Positions 24,984-35,590 of a stretch of DNA of 52,355 nt are shown piece by piece (the first letter of the stretch is position 1; each line of letters begins with the position of its first letter). The DNA is from SURF-32 sp964648365 (GTDB taxonomy: Bacteria > Planctomycetota > Phycisphaerae > UBA1845). The notes beneath the pieces are model-generated. The model made no database searches. It was not told the origin of the DNA and saw only the letters and a program-made list of their open reading frames with translations. The stretch covers positions 1 to 52,355 of the forward strand of contig CAZYLK010000019.1 in the NCBI GenBank assembly GCA_964648365.1, written 5' to 3'. Made by a program: the position numbers and the translations under genes.

Positions 24984-25047
24984 GGGAATAAGGGAATAAG
25001 GGAATAAGGGAATAGGGGAGTAAGGGAGTAAGGGAGTAAGGCAGTGA
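24976..25047. repeat. tandem octamer array GGGA(A/G)TAA, nine units
   Basis: Units begin every 8 bases from 24976: four GGGAATAA, one GGGAATAG, three GGGAGTAA and a degenerate last one. The first unit contains the TAA stop of the histidine kinase gene. Confidence 0.95.
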
Positions 25048-25158
25048 GGGGAAGGGTTATGAGGGAATGGTGGCGATACGGAATGAATGGCGGCGCCGGC
25101 GCTCAACCGGTGGGCCTTCGAGTCCAACTTGTGAAGTCTGGCTTATGACCGGCGGAAA

Positions 25159-25178
25159 CCCCGGCTTGAAAGCCGGGG
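25159..25178. other. perfect 9-bp hairpin between convergent genes
   Basis: CCCCGGCTT-GA-AAGCCGGGG forms a perfect stem between the convergent kinase genes. It could end transcription from both sides, but no T-tract follows on either strand. It also resembles the 'GLKA/FKPG'-type palindromic elements, so terminator function is only possible. Confidence 0.5.
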
Positions 25179-25205
25179 CTCGGAGGTGAGTCGCCCCTCT
25201 CTTCC

Positions 25206-25290
25206 CCGTCGTGCCGTCGTGCCGTCGTGGCTCCGTGGCTCCGTGGCTTCTCCCCTTAGTGCCTTCCTGCCTTCGTGCCTTCGTCCCTTC
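25206..25290. repeat. further octamer-period arrays (CCGTCGTG, GCTCCGTG, GCCTTCGT)
   Basis: Three CCGTCGTG units at 25206-25229 are followed by two GCTCCGTG units (25230-25245). After 15 bases come GCCTTCCT, GCCTTCGT, GCCTTCGT and CCCTTCTT (25261-25292). All keep an 8-base period, like the array after the histidine kinase. The minus strand reads as 'EGTKARRQEGTKGRSH', a low-complexity phrase I know from other bacterial annotations. Confidence 0.85.
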
Positions 25291-25298
25291 TTCTCCCC

Positions 25299-28130
<2,832 letters not shown>

Positions 28131-28379
28131 TCATGTCATCCATGTGGCACCGGTTTTCAACCGGTGATCCGGTGTGGCACCGGTTCTCAACCACTCGTCC
28201 GACGTGGCACCGGTTTTCAACCGGTGGTCCGATGTGGCACCGGTTTTCAACCGGTGTCTTCCCTTCCCAGTTTCAATCCACCGGTTACAAACCGGTGCCA
28301 CACCAGATGGGCGCCTCACCCGATCCGGCGGTCAATACCCAGTGGCACCACGCAACACACGGCCCCGGATGCTGCCAGC
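28131..28379. other. gap between sigma factor and kinase genes, largely repeat
   Basis: About half of the 249 bases is a 30-bp palindromic tandem array plus one inverted copy (separate entry). The rest has no gene. On transcription from the sigma gene into the kinase gene the array would fold into several hairpins. Confidence 0.6.
28144..28302. repeat. palindromic tandem array, core CACCGGTTTTCAACCGGTG
   Basis: Four units start at 28144, 28174, 28204 and 28234 (exact 30-base period), each GTGG + core + ~7 bases. The core is a perfect 8-bp stem with loop TTC; unit 2 has lost its right arm. An inverted, degenerate copy (CACCGGTTACAAACCGGTG) lies at 28279-28297. The plus strand translates as repeated 'VWHRFSTG'. 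A second array of the same family lies before the NtrC-like gene. Confidence 0.93.
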
Positions 28380-28991
28380 CTACAAGCCCGTCGGCAACTC
28401 GCCATCGGTTGATTTTCCGCCCGCCTCGCCGGGTCGCAACTCCCGCCGCAGCCAGGCGCGCGCCATCGTCCACTCGCGAGACACGTCCCGCCGCGGCACC
28501 CGGCAGGCTTCCGCGATCTCCCGGTCGCCCAGCCCGCCGAAGAACCGAAGTTCGACGATCCGTGCCTGCAATGCGTCCAGCTCCTCCAGGCGCGTTAACG
28601 CATCATCCAGGGCGATCAGGTCAATCGAGCGGGACTCGAAGAGGGCAACGGCCTCATCCATCGCCACGCGATGATCGGCGTGGGGCCGCCCGGCGTTCCG
28701 CCGACTGATGGCGTGAAAGACGAGGATCTGCCGCATGGCCCGCGCGGCCACGGCGATGAACTGGCTGCGATCCTGCCACCGAAGCGTCCGCTGGCCGATC
28801 AATCGGATGTAGGCTTCCTGCACGAGCGCCGTGGGCTCCAGCGTCCGCCGCGCCGCCGCCCCGGTCAACTGGAGTTCGGCCACCGCCCGCAACTCGTCGT
28901 AGACCAGCGCCAGCAGGCGACCGGCGGCATCGCGATCGCCTTCATTCACGTCAACCAGCAACTGCGTCGCTTCACCTCGGGACAGGGTCAT
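28380..28991 (-). CDS. ECF-type RNA polymerase sigma factor (planctomycete kinase-linked group)
   Basis: The 203-residue protein starts at ATG 28991. Region 2 includes LLALVYDELRAVAELQL and LEPTALVQEAYIRLIGQ, the 'TALVxEAYIRL' block of the TIGR02999-like ECF group typical of Planctomycetes. Region 4 ends with the helix-turn-helix LGDREIAEACRVPRRDVSREWTMARAWL. It lies upstream of the Ser/Thr kinase on the same strand, 249 bases apart. The region-4 recognition helix is unusual in sequence (CRVPRRDVSREW), compared with the more typical LGVSRATAYRHW in the second copy of this module. Control by phosphorylation or by the TPR kinase is an inference from the gene pairing. Confidence 0.9.
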   Translation of the reverse strand: MTLSRGEATQLLVDVNEGDRDAAGRLLALVYDELRAVAELQLTGAAARRTLEPTALVQEAYIRLIGQRTLRWQDRSQFIAVAARAMRQILVFHAISRRNAGRPHADHRVAMDEAVALFESRSIDLIALDDALTRLEELDALQARIVELRFFGGLGDREIAEACRVPRRDVSREWTMARAWLRRELRPGEAGGKSTDGELPTGL

Positions 28992-29051
28992 TCAGGCATC
29001 CCATAACCGCTGCAAGTCTGCTAGACTCCCCCGAGTTTGACAGGCGCGAAC

Positions 29052-29096
29052 CGCGAGTTGACTCGCGTCTCGGGTCGGCGCCGCGAGTTCACTCGC
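29052..29096. repeat. two copies of a CGCGAGT-N2-ACTCGCG palindrome
   Basis: CGCGAGTTGACTCGCG at 29052-29067 is a perfect 7-bp stem with a 2-base loop. CGCGAGTTCACTCGC at 29082-29096 is a near copy 30 bases on. They could be operators or members of a dispersed repeat family. Confidence 0.75.
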
Positions 29097-29246
29097 ACTC
29101 TCATGGTGGGATCGCGAGCAGCGCAACGTCCGGTGCCGCCCTTGATTCCCGGTTTTTCAGGGCGCCGCGGCCGGTGCTCGCCGGTTGCCGCGTGCGCTGT
29201 CGCCTGTCAGCATACGGTTTTGCACGACACGTGCCATAGAGGGCAT

Positions 29247-29420
29247 GTGGTTCCGGTTTCCAACCGGTGGTCCGTGTGGCACCGGTTTCCAACTGGTGGT
29301 CCGTGTGGCACCGGTTTCCAACCGGTGCTGGTCTCTGCCCCGGTTTCCGGCGGGCGGTCGCGCCGGCGCCGGTGTTGAGTCGGAGATTCGTGTGGCGCCG
29401 GTTTCCGGACCGGTGGTCCG
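29247..29420. repeat. second palindromic array, core CACCGGTTTCCAACCGGTG
   Basis: Three units start at 29247, 29276 and 29305 (29-base period), and a more diverged unit is at 29392-29420. The core differs from the kinase-side array by TTTCC for TTTTC and its spacer reads GTCCGT. Same family, same orientation, other side of the sigma gene. Confidence 0.9.
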
Positions 29421-29516
29421 TCCGGCGTCCGTTCGTGGCCCGCGCGTACCGGCCGGTAGCTCGTGGCACTGGCGCCACCCGACGGTGGCAATACAATCCG
29501 CAGGAGGTAGCGTTCC

Positions 29517-30935
29517 ATGGCGCAGATTCTCGTGGTTGAGGACGAGCCGATCATTGCCCGCAACGTCGCCGACGCGCTCGAGTACGCCGGCCACGAGGTC
29601 GAGTCGGTCCACACGGGTGAAGACGCCCTGAAGCGGGCCGAGGAGGTCACCCCGGATCTGCTGCTGCTCGACATCCGCCTGCCGAAAATGTCCGGGCTGG
29701 ACGTGCTCAAGACGCTGCGGAGCCGCGGGGTCGGCGCCCCGGCGATCGTGATGACCGCGCACGGCAACGTCGAAACCGCCGTCGAGGCCATGAAGGCCGG
29801 CGCCACCGACTTCCTCACCAAACCCATCGACCTGAAAGAACTCCAGATCGTCGTCGACAAGACGCTCAGCCATCAGCGCGTCGTCGAAAGCCTCGACTAC
29901 TTCAAGAGCCGCGAACGCGCCGACAGCGGCGTCTCCACCATTGTCGGCGCGTCGAAGGCGACGCAGGATCTGCGGGCGTTGATCGTACGAATCGGCAAGT
30001 CCCAGGCGCTCGCGGGTAAACACCCGCCGGGGATGCTCATCACTGGTGAAACCGGTACCGGCAAGGATCTGGTCGCTCGCGCCATTCACTACGCGGGTCC
30101 GCGCGCCGGCGGTCCGTTCGTGCAGGTCAACTGCACGGCCGTTCCCGATCAGTTGTTCGAGTCGGAACTCTTCGGTCACGTGAAAGGCGCCTTCACCAGC
30201 GCCCAGGACAACAAGCGCGGCCTGATGGAACTGGCCGACGGCGGCACCATCTTCTTTGACGAGATCGGCCACATGGACGCCGGGTTGCAGGCCAAGCTCC
30301 TGACCGCCATCGAGCAGAAGGTGATCCGCCCGGTCGGCGGCCGCAAGGAGCGGCAGGTCGACGTTCACGTCATTTCCGCCACCAACCGCGATCTAGAAGC
30401 CGCCATCGAGAGCGGCGACTTCCGCGACGATCTGTATCACCGGCTGCGCGTCGTGCCGATTACATTGGTTCCGCTGCGCGACCGGGTCGAGGACATCCTT
30501 CCGCTGACGGCCCATTTTATCACAATGTACGCGTCACGTTTCGGGGTGCGCATCGACGGCATGACGGACGAGGCGATCGAAGTGATGCAGCGCTACGACT
30601 GGCCCGGCAACGTCCGCGAACTGTCCCACGTGCTGGAGAATGCCGTTCTGATGGCGGACGAGCCGACGCTCAACGTGCAGCACCTCAACATCCGCAAGCT
30701 CAGCCGCCCCCCGGCCGTGGAAGTGGCGCTGCCGGGCGGGTTCAACATCAACGTGGACTTCGAGTCCGGCCGGCCCATTCTGGAAGATGTCGAGAACACG
30801 GTCATCCGCGCCGCCCTCGAGTACAGCCAGCACAATCTCACCCGCGCCGCCCGCATCCTCGGCATCACGCGTGACGCCGTGCGCTACCGCGTCAACAAGT
30901 ACAATGAACGCCACGGCCAGCCCGGCCGCGAGTAG
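29517..30935 (+). CDS. NtrC-family sigma-54-dependent response regulator
   Basis: The 472-residue protein has three domains. The receiver (1-~120) has phospho-acceptor Asp52 (LLLLDIRLP), acidic pocket ED/E and a conserved Lys in TKPIDL. The AAA+ domain (~145-385) has Walker A GETGTGKD, ATNRDLEAAI sensor region and FRDDLYHRLRVVPI. The C-terminal Fis-type DNA-binding helix-turn-helix is RAARILGITRDAVRYRVNKY. The sigma-54-contact loop reads GAFTSA (224-229) where nearly all such proteins have GAFTGA. The gene has an excellent AGGAGG ribosome-binding site. The likely partner kinase is the NtrB-like gene ~4.5 kb upstream in the same direction. Confidence 0.94.
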   Translation: MAQILVVEDEPIIARNVADALEYAGHEVESVHTGEDALKRAEEVTPDLLLLDIRLPKMSGLDVLKTLRSRGVGAPAIVMTAHGNVETAVEAMKAGATDFLTKPIDLKELQIVVDKTLSHQRVVESLDYFKSRERADSGVSTIVGASKATQDLRALIVRIGKSQALAGKHPPGMLITGETGTGKDLVARAIHYAGPRAGGPFVQVNCTAVPDQLFESELFGHVKGAFTSAQDNKRGLMELADGGTIFFDEIGHMDAGLQAKLLTAIEQKVIRPVGGRKERQVDVHVISATNRDLEAAIESGDFRDDLYHRLRVVPITLVPLRDRVEDILPLTAHFITMYASRFGVRIDGMTDEAIEVMQRYDWPGNVRELSHVLENAVLMADEPTLNVQHLNIRKLSRPPAVEVALPGGFNINVDFESGRPILEDVENTVIRAALEYSQHNLTRAARILGITRDAVRYRVNKYNERHGQPGRE

Positions 30936-31003
30936 GCGGTCGAGCGCACGACTCCGGCCTTCCACGGGTCCGGCCGGGGTGATTTCGTTCAGCACCGCGG
31001 TCC

Positions 31004-31029
31004 GATCGATCGCCGCGGCTCGATCGATC
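31004..31029. terminator. possible bidirectional terminator hairpin
   Basis: GATCGATCG and CGATCGATC form a perfect 9-bp stem with an 8-base loop, just before the stop codon of the convergent acetyltransferase gene and 70 bases after the regulator stop. There is no T-tract, so rho-independent action is uncertain. Confidence 0.35.
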
Positions 31030-31034
31030 ACTCC

Positions 31035-32033
31035 TCAAGGGTAGAGGCCCCAGGTCTGAAGTCGGACGACGTCGGTTGCGTAGCGGAACTTGTAGGGTTC
31101 GTCGCCAAGCCCGAAGTCGAAGGTGTGGGCGCGTTCTTCGATCGCGGCCAGCAGCAGGTGTCGCAGCAGCACGGCGCCGGGGGAGTGGCCTGCCAGGTCG
31201 GGCGCGTAGGTCGTTGTGCCGTACTTGTAGTGGCCGCGGTAGCAGGCGCCGCGGTGATAGGCAATGGGCCGGCCGTTGAGGTCCATGCGAGAGAATCGCA
31301 GCCAACCCACGCCGCCCAGATGCCGGGTCCGGACACGGTACGAGTCGCGTTGTCTCGGGTCGTGAAACTGACTGGGCGTGGGCGTGTCGGCCCAGCGGGC
31401 GATGTGCTGTTCGAAGAAGGAATCCAGTTGGATTTCGACCACGCGCGCGTCACGGAAGTGGTGAACGGTGAGGTCGCCCAGGCGGCGCAGTTCTTTCTCC
31501 CGTCGCAGCGTGGTCTGCTTGCGCGTGCAGGCCAGGGCGGCCTCGGGCTTGCCTCGCAGGTCGATGAGCGGAGACGGCTGTTCGTCTTCCAGGTAACAAC
31601 GGAGCCGCAGCCGCGCGGCCGTCTGCTGAAGACGCGGCCCGGTGGGCGACGTGTGCGGCACGAAGTGTAATCGCAGTCCGCAAAAGTCCGGGATGTGCCG
31701 CCGGACGCCGTCGATCAGCGCATCCATGACGTCCGGATCCGCGGTCGCGCCGATCAGATCGAGCGTGTTGACGGGGCAGAGGTTCATGGCGAACCCGGAC
31801 TCGACGAACAGCGGCGCAATCAGGAACGGCGATCCATCGCGCTCGATGAGCGTCAGCAACAGGCGGCCGCGGTGCTCGTTCAGTTCCCACCACTGCCGCT
31901 GCGCCTCATGCGTCAGGATGCCGACGTCTGTGTCGCCCTGGGTCAGCAGCCGGTTCCACACGTCGGGCGCGACGTGCGGGTCGTCAAAGCTGTCGGCGAT
32001 GTGGACGGTGATCCGGGACACGTGAGGGGGCAT
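31035..32033 (-). CDS. GNAT-type acetyltransferase, CelD/BioF2/FemAB-like
   Basis: The 332-residue protein starts MPPHVSRITVHIAD at ATG 32033; the frame is open further but only across the next gene. The layout fits the PF13480-type N-acyltransferases that occur in polysaccharide loci: LFVESGFAMNLCPVNTLDLIG in the N-terminal half, TRKQTTLRREKELRRLG in the middle (a basic helix common to this group), then the GNAT core with GGVGWLRFSRMDLNGRPIAYH and SPGAVLLRHLLLAAIE, DFGLGDEPYKFRYA. That last block is strongly conserved in this family. It is the last gene of the minus-strand glycan locus, 13 bases after the stop of the previous one. It probably N-acylates an amino-sugar. Confidence 0.85.
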   Translation of the reverse strand: MPPHVSRITVHIADSFDDPHVAPDVWNRLLTQGDTDVGILTHEAQRQWWELNEHRGRLLLTLIERDGSPFLIAPLFVESGFAMNLCPVNTLDLIGATADPDVMDALIDGVRRHIPDFCGLRLHFVPHTSPTGPRLQQTAARLRLRCYLEDEQPSPLIDLRGKPEAALACTRKQTTLRREKELRRLGDLTVHHFRDARVVEIQLDSFFEQHIARWADTPTPSQFHDPRQRDSYRVRTRHLGGVGWLRFSRMDLNGRPIAYHRGACYRGHYKYGTTTYAPDLAGHSPGAVLLRHLLLAAIEERAHTFDFGLGDEPYKFRYATDVVRLQTWGLYP

Positions 32034-32046
32034 CGCAGCGTCAGAG

Positions 32047-32631
32047 TTAATGGAGCAGACCGCTCGCGCCGGGCCGATCCGGCGGAATACGACTGACCAC
32101 GCGCCCGGGGTTGCCGGCGAATACGGAGTAGGGCGGAACATCCGTGTGAACGACGGCGGCTGCGCCGATGATAGCGCCCTCGCCGATGACGACCGGGCCG
32201 CAAAGCACGGCGCGGGCGCCGATCCAGACGTTTTGGCCGATGGTCGTCTCACCGTCGCCGCGCGCGTGCGACACGCGCGCGTCCTCAGTCTGTGGCGCCG
32301 GATCGCCCGCCGGCACGGCCGCGTCTCGGTCTGCAATGACGACCTCGTGGGCAAGAAAGCTGTAGTCGCCGACCGAAACCCGGCGGTTGGTCGAAAAAAT
32401 CGCGCCGACGATGGTGCAGTAGTTGCCGACGTGGACTTCGCCGTCCGGCCCGAGGTCGAAGAACGTGCCATGATACAGGCCGCTGTCATGACCGACGGAG
32501 AGTCCACACGGCCGGCGGCTGCGATAGTGAATAAAGGCGAACGCGCTGTAGAGCCACGACTGCGGCCCGATCTCGACATTCGCCGGCAGGGAGCGGGGGA
32601 ACCAGTCATGGGACATGTCGATGTCGGTCAT
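32047..32631 (-). CDS. hexapeptide-repeat acyltransferase (paralogue B)
   Basis: The 194-residue left-handed-beta-helix acyltransferase of the CatB/WbbJ kind has hexad repeats from ~40 on (for example VGNYCTIVGAIFS, VSVGDYSFLAHEVVIAD) and ends IGQNVWIGARAVLCG, EGAIIGAAAVV, PPYSVFAGNPGRVV. The last is the usual C-terminal signature of O-acetyltransferases. The active-site His is likely in FLAHEV or nearby. ATG 32631 overlaps the TGA of the neighbouring paralogue. It and the upstream gene share SLPANV and the same order of hexads, so they arose by tandem duplication. The expected role is O-acetylation of a surface sugar. Confidence 0.85.
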   Translation of the reverse strand: MTDIDMSHDWFPRSLPANVEIGPQSWLYSAFAFIHYRSRRPCGLSVGHDSGLYHGTFFDLGPDGEVHVGNYCTIVGAIFSTNRRVSVGDYSFLAHEVVIADRDAAVPAGDPAPQTEDARVSHARGDGETTIGQNVWIGARAVLCGPVVIGEGAIIGAAAVVHTDVPPYSVFAGNPGRVVSRIPPDRPGASGLLH

Positions 32632-33215
32632 GCCGAACCGCCCGCCTGCTCGACCGGCCGGCCGGGATTGCCTGCGAGTACCGTGCCCGCCGGAACCGAA
32701 GAGGTCACGACACAGCCCGCGCCGATGCGTGCGCCGCGGCCGATGGTGACGCCCTTGAGCACGATGGCCCCGATGCCGATCCACACGTCGTCTTCGATGA
32801 CGACCGGACGACTGGCGATGATCGGGCGCGTTTTGTCGACCGCCATGGGACGACTGGCGATCGCGTCCTGCTTGCGGGCCGCCGGGTCGATCGGGTGAAA
32901 ATCCGAATCGGCGATGATGGCGTTGTACGAAACGACCACGCGCCGGCCGATCGAGATCCGCTCGGCGCCCATGAAGACCGCGCCTACCAGGATCGAGTCG
33001 TCGCCGACTTCAACGAAGCCGGAGGGTTCAATGTTGAACGTCGTCCAGGTGTAGACGCGAACGCGGTCGCCGATGATCAGGCCCGGATCCTGCACGCTGC
33101 GGAAGCGGCCGAAGCTGCTCTTGCGCTCCAGCCAGCAGTCTTTGCCGACGCGCACGTTCGCCGGCAGTGAGCCGTAGTCCCAGCCACCGGTGATGTCGTC
33201 AATCTGCGCACTCAT
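32628..33215 (-). CDS. hexapeptide-repeat acyltransferase (paralogue A)
   Basis: The 195-residue acyltransferase begins MSAQIDDITGGWDYGSLPAN at ATG 33215, overlapping the previous stop by the TCAT (ATGA) rule. Hexads run through residues ~25-180, with ISIGRRVVVSYNAIIADSDFHP, where the His is the usual catalytic position in CatB-like enzymes, and DDVWIGIGAIVLKGVTIG followed by VPAGTVLAGNPGR. Compared with paralogue B it keeps the more canonical 'IADSDFH' block. Both may act on different positions of the same glycan. Confidence 0.86.
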   Translation of the reverse strand: MSAQIDDITGGWDYGSLPANVRVGKDCWLERKSSFGRFRSVQDPGLIIGDRVRVYTWTTFNIEPSGFVEVGDDSILVGAVFMGAERISIGRRVVVSYNAIIADSDFHPIDPAARKQDAIASRPMAVDKTRPIIASRPVVIEDDVWIGIGAIVLKGVTIGRGARIGAGCVVTSSVPAGTVLAGNPGRPVEQAGGSA

Positions 33216-34375
33216 GTCAGCCCCATCGCGGCGAGCATCTCGCCGAGGACCACACGGGAATCGAAATGCGATCGCGCTAGTTCGACCGCCGCGCTCTGGT
33301 GAGCGGCATAGTCCGATTCGACGGATCTGATCGCGGCCACGGCCGAATCGAGATCCGTAAAGGCCAACAGGCCGCGTCCCGTCGGGATGATATCGGAAAA
33401 ACCCGTGTCCTGTACGACGCAGGGTCGGCCGGCGGCAAGATAACACACCGAGCGGCAACTGAACCAGCCGCTGCGCGTGGCGGTGTAGAGGTTCTTGGCC
33501 ACGCTGAACTCGCCGCGCGACTGCTGAATGTAGTCGCGATAGACGTTGACCGTCGTCGACACGTCGTGAGAATCCACCACGCGCCAGCCCAGCCGCTTCC
33601 ATCGCTCAATCGGCGCGCCGCTGCCGCCGGTGGCCAGTTCCAACCGGTGGCTTTTCAGTTTCGCCGGCAAGTCCTCGACCTTGGGAAACTCCATCTCTTT
33701 GGTGCCGTAGCGCCGGCCCTGATACTCGACGGGCTTGCGAAAGTTATTCCACGTCATCACCGTCGTCCACGTGTCCGCAGGCGGCATCGGCCGCCAGCAG
33801 TCGAGGACGACCGGGGGGCGCGTGGGGCGCCAGGCAAGCCCCATATCGGGGAGGATGCAATCCGGACGGCCCATGCGCTCCGCATAGGTGAAGAAATGAT
33901 CGTGCTTTCGGTATCCGTGCGCGCCCTGCCAGCCCGGCTTCGCGTCCCACTTCGGGAAGTTGACGAAGTGGTTCCAGCCCGGATCGGAGTCGATCAGCGC
34001 CTTGCAGCGGCAGGCCATGTACTCGTCGCGCAGGAGCGTGCCGCCGGAGACGTTCAGAAACAGGTCCGCCCCCTCGACGAGCGTCTCGAACCGGTCGCGC
34101 TCGATGCCGAAGCTTCGCCCGTCCATGGCGCGGAAATGCCAGTTGCGGCCCAGCGTCGGCGAGAGTTCGGCCAGCGACTTCTCAAGGAAACGGACGCCGT
34201 ATGAGCAGTCTTCGCCGTATTCACCCTTAACCGGGTCATAAGTCTGCCAGCCGGTGTCTTCCACGTAGATCACGTCCCAACCCAGCCGCTCCAGGCCGAG
34301 CGCGTACTGTCCGTAGTCCCAGGCGACCCCGCCGACGGGATAGGTGGCGATCATGCCTGTCACTACGGCGCGCAT
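33212..34375 (-). CDS. CgeB/GT1-like glycosyltransferase-fold protein
   Basis: With ATG 34375 as start (MRAVVTGMIATYPVGG) the protein has 387 residues. The N-terminus carries the VGGVAWDYGQYALGLERLG acceptor-type helix of GT-B enzymes. The C-terminal half has GEFSVAKNLYTATRSGWFS and CYLAAGRPCVVQDTGFS, which correspond to the donor-binding region of CgeB-type proteins and their 'aaG-P-v-' block. The middle resembles no specific enzyme I know (for example YAERMGRPDCILPDMGLAWRPT). It is probably a glycosyltransferase of the surface-glycan locus. The alternative start at 34435 would add 20 residues without a ribosome-binding site. It lies 19 bases after the beta-propeller gene. Confidence 0.72.
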   Translation of the reverse strand: MRAVVTGMIATYPVGGVAWDYGQYALGLERLGWDVIYVEDTGWQTYDPVKGEYGEDCSYGVRFLEKSLAELSPTLGRNWHFRAMDGRSFGIERDRFETLVEGADLFLNVSGGTLLRDEYMACRCKALIDSDPGWNHFVNFPKWDAKPGWQGAHGYRKHDHFFTYAERMGRPDCILPDMGLAWRPTRPPVVLDCWRPMPPADTWTTVMTWNNFRKPVEYQGRRYGTKEMEFPKVEDLPAKLKSHRLELATGGSGAPIERWKRLGWRVVDSHDVSTTVNVYRDYIQQSRGEFSVAKNLYTATRSGWFSCRSVCYLAAGRPCVVQDTGFSDIIPTGRGLLAFTDLDSAVAAIRSVESDYAAHQSAAVELARSHFDSRVVLGEMLAAMGLT

Positions 34376-34394
34376 GCAGGACTCTCTCCAATGC

Positions 34395-35531
34395 TCATGA
34401 GGACCATCCATCGACGCAGGCGACGTAGCTCCCATCGTCGAGCCGGTGGGCGTCGAGGTGATGCATGCCGCGTGCGTTCCATCCGTCGCCGCTTCCGGTC
34501 AGGACGGGGGCGTCTGCGGCCGGGATCTCTCGATACACCTGCGGCGTCAACTCGACGATCTCGAACGCACGCACGTCGAGGCCATACTCAGGGTCGCCAT
34601 TCTGCCCGAACCGCAACAGGCAGCCATCGGAAGCGAGCACCCGACCGGCAGGGCGGGTGAATCCGGCGCGGCCGGCAGCGACGGGGCTCCGCGGGTGCTC
34701 GCGCCACGGACCCTCCGGCCGCGGCGCCATGAACAGACGCAGGGTATCATCACCCGTTCCCACTATCATCCACCAGCGATCGCCGAAGAAAAACAGCGAC
34801 GGATCCAGCAGAGCGGGGCCTTCCAGGAGCGTAGTTACGAAGGTCCACTCCGTGGGGAACGCCGTCGCCCGATACAGACGCACTTCGCCGCTCTGCCGCG
34901 CCTCCGGGACGAGGTAGTACTCCGAGCCGCAGCGAAACACACACGGGTAGGAAAGGTGGAACGGCTCGACGAGGACGCGCCGCTCGTATCGCCACCGCAA
35001 TCCGTCGCTGCTGGTTGCCAGCGCGATTTCGCCCTTGTTCTCCCGCCAGTTCAGCACTTCGAAGAACATGTACCATGCCTCGGCGTGGCGGACCATGAAG
35101 GGGTCGGCCACGAAGACCGCCGCGGCGTCGGTGACGTCATCGCGCGTCAGAACGGGGTTGGCCGCGGACGCGACCGGTCGCAATTCCAGCGGCGACGGGC
35201 CGGCGTAGATGCCGATAGACCAGCGCTGGTACTGGCAGTACGTCGGGACGTACACGCGCCACGTTCCACGAGGCGCCGGGGATCGATCGACCACCAGCCC
35301 CGCCAGTTCCAGCGCGCGAGCTTCCGCCAGTGCGGCGTGGCGAGCATCCTCCGCGATTGCGATCACCGAAAACGCTCCGACGCAGCCGTAGAGCGATGCG
35401 TCGCCGTCGGCCAGCCAGACGGGCATCGTCTCAGCATCGAGCGGCGCCGCCTGTCGGCGGAGATCGTCCACGTCGCGCGGCGTTTCCGGAATTGGGAAGT
35501 ACTGGCCTTGTTTCATGGCTTTGTCTGGCAC
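34395..35531 (-). CDS. five-bladed beta-propeller, GINT1/GH43-like
   Basis: The 378-residue protein (a second possible start is MKQGQYF, 15 bases in) contains repeated beta-blade motifs: ADPFMVRHAEAWYMFFEVLN, IALATSSDGLRWRYERRVLVEP, YPCVFRCGSEYYLVPEA, LLDPSLFFFGDRWWMIVGT. The blade order and 'DPF...WYMFFE' motif resemble the N-terminal domain of glucosamine inositolphosphorylceramide transferases and GH43/GH32-type propellers. In bacteria these proteins are usually in polysaccharide loci and their reaction is unsettled. An acidic Asp in ADPF and Glu in VPEA are plausible catalytic residues. It lies between a GT4 gene and the CgeB-like gene. Confidence 0.75.
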   Translation of the reverse strand: MPDKAMKQGQYFPIPETPRDVDDLRRQAAPLDAETMPVWLADGDASLYGCVGAFSVIAIAEDARHAALAEARALELAGLVVDRSPAPRGTWRVYVPTYCQYQRWSIGIYAGPSPLELRPVASAANPVLTRDDVTDAAAVFVADPFMVRHAEAWYMFFEVLNWRENKGEIALATSSDGLRWRYERRVLVEPFHLSYPCVFRCGSEYYLVPEARQSGEVRLYRATAFPTEWTFVTTLLEGPALLDPSLFFFGDRWWMIVGTGDDTLRLFMAPRPEGPWREHPRSPVAAGRAGFTRPAGRVLASDGCLLRFGQNGDPEYGLDVRAFEIVELTPQVYREIPAADAPVLTGSGDGWNARGMHHLDAHRLDDGSYVACVDGWSS

Positions 35532-35590
35532 CGACTACTCGTGCGGCCTGCCGGCGATCCCCGCCGCTACGATCAACTTGCCGGCTCTCG

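Larger units (their letters stand above)
28992..29516. other. repeat-rich divergent intergenic region
   Basis: The 525 bases between the divergent sigma and NtrC-like genes contain no gene. They hold two short palindromes around GAGTT(G/C)ACTC and the second CACCGGTT-type array (both listed separately), leaving 28992-29050 and about 29420-29490 as the only plain sequence for promoters. A TACAAT at 29492-29497 lies too close to the ATG for a normal leader. Confidence 0.55.

Noticed and set aside
28144..28302. CRISPR array
   Set aside because: The regular 30-base unit has only ~7-base, partly similar 'spacers', the repeat is itself palindromic, and no cas gene is near.
28133..28708. Small plus-strand protein of repeated 'WHRFSTG'
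   Set aside because: It is the palindromic array read in frame because its period is 30 bases; no start signal and it runs into the antisense of the sigma gene.
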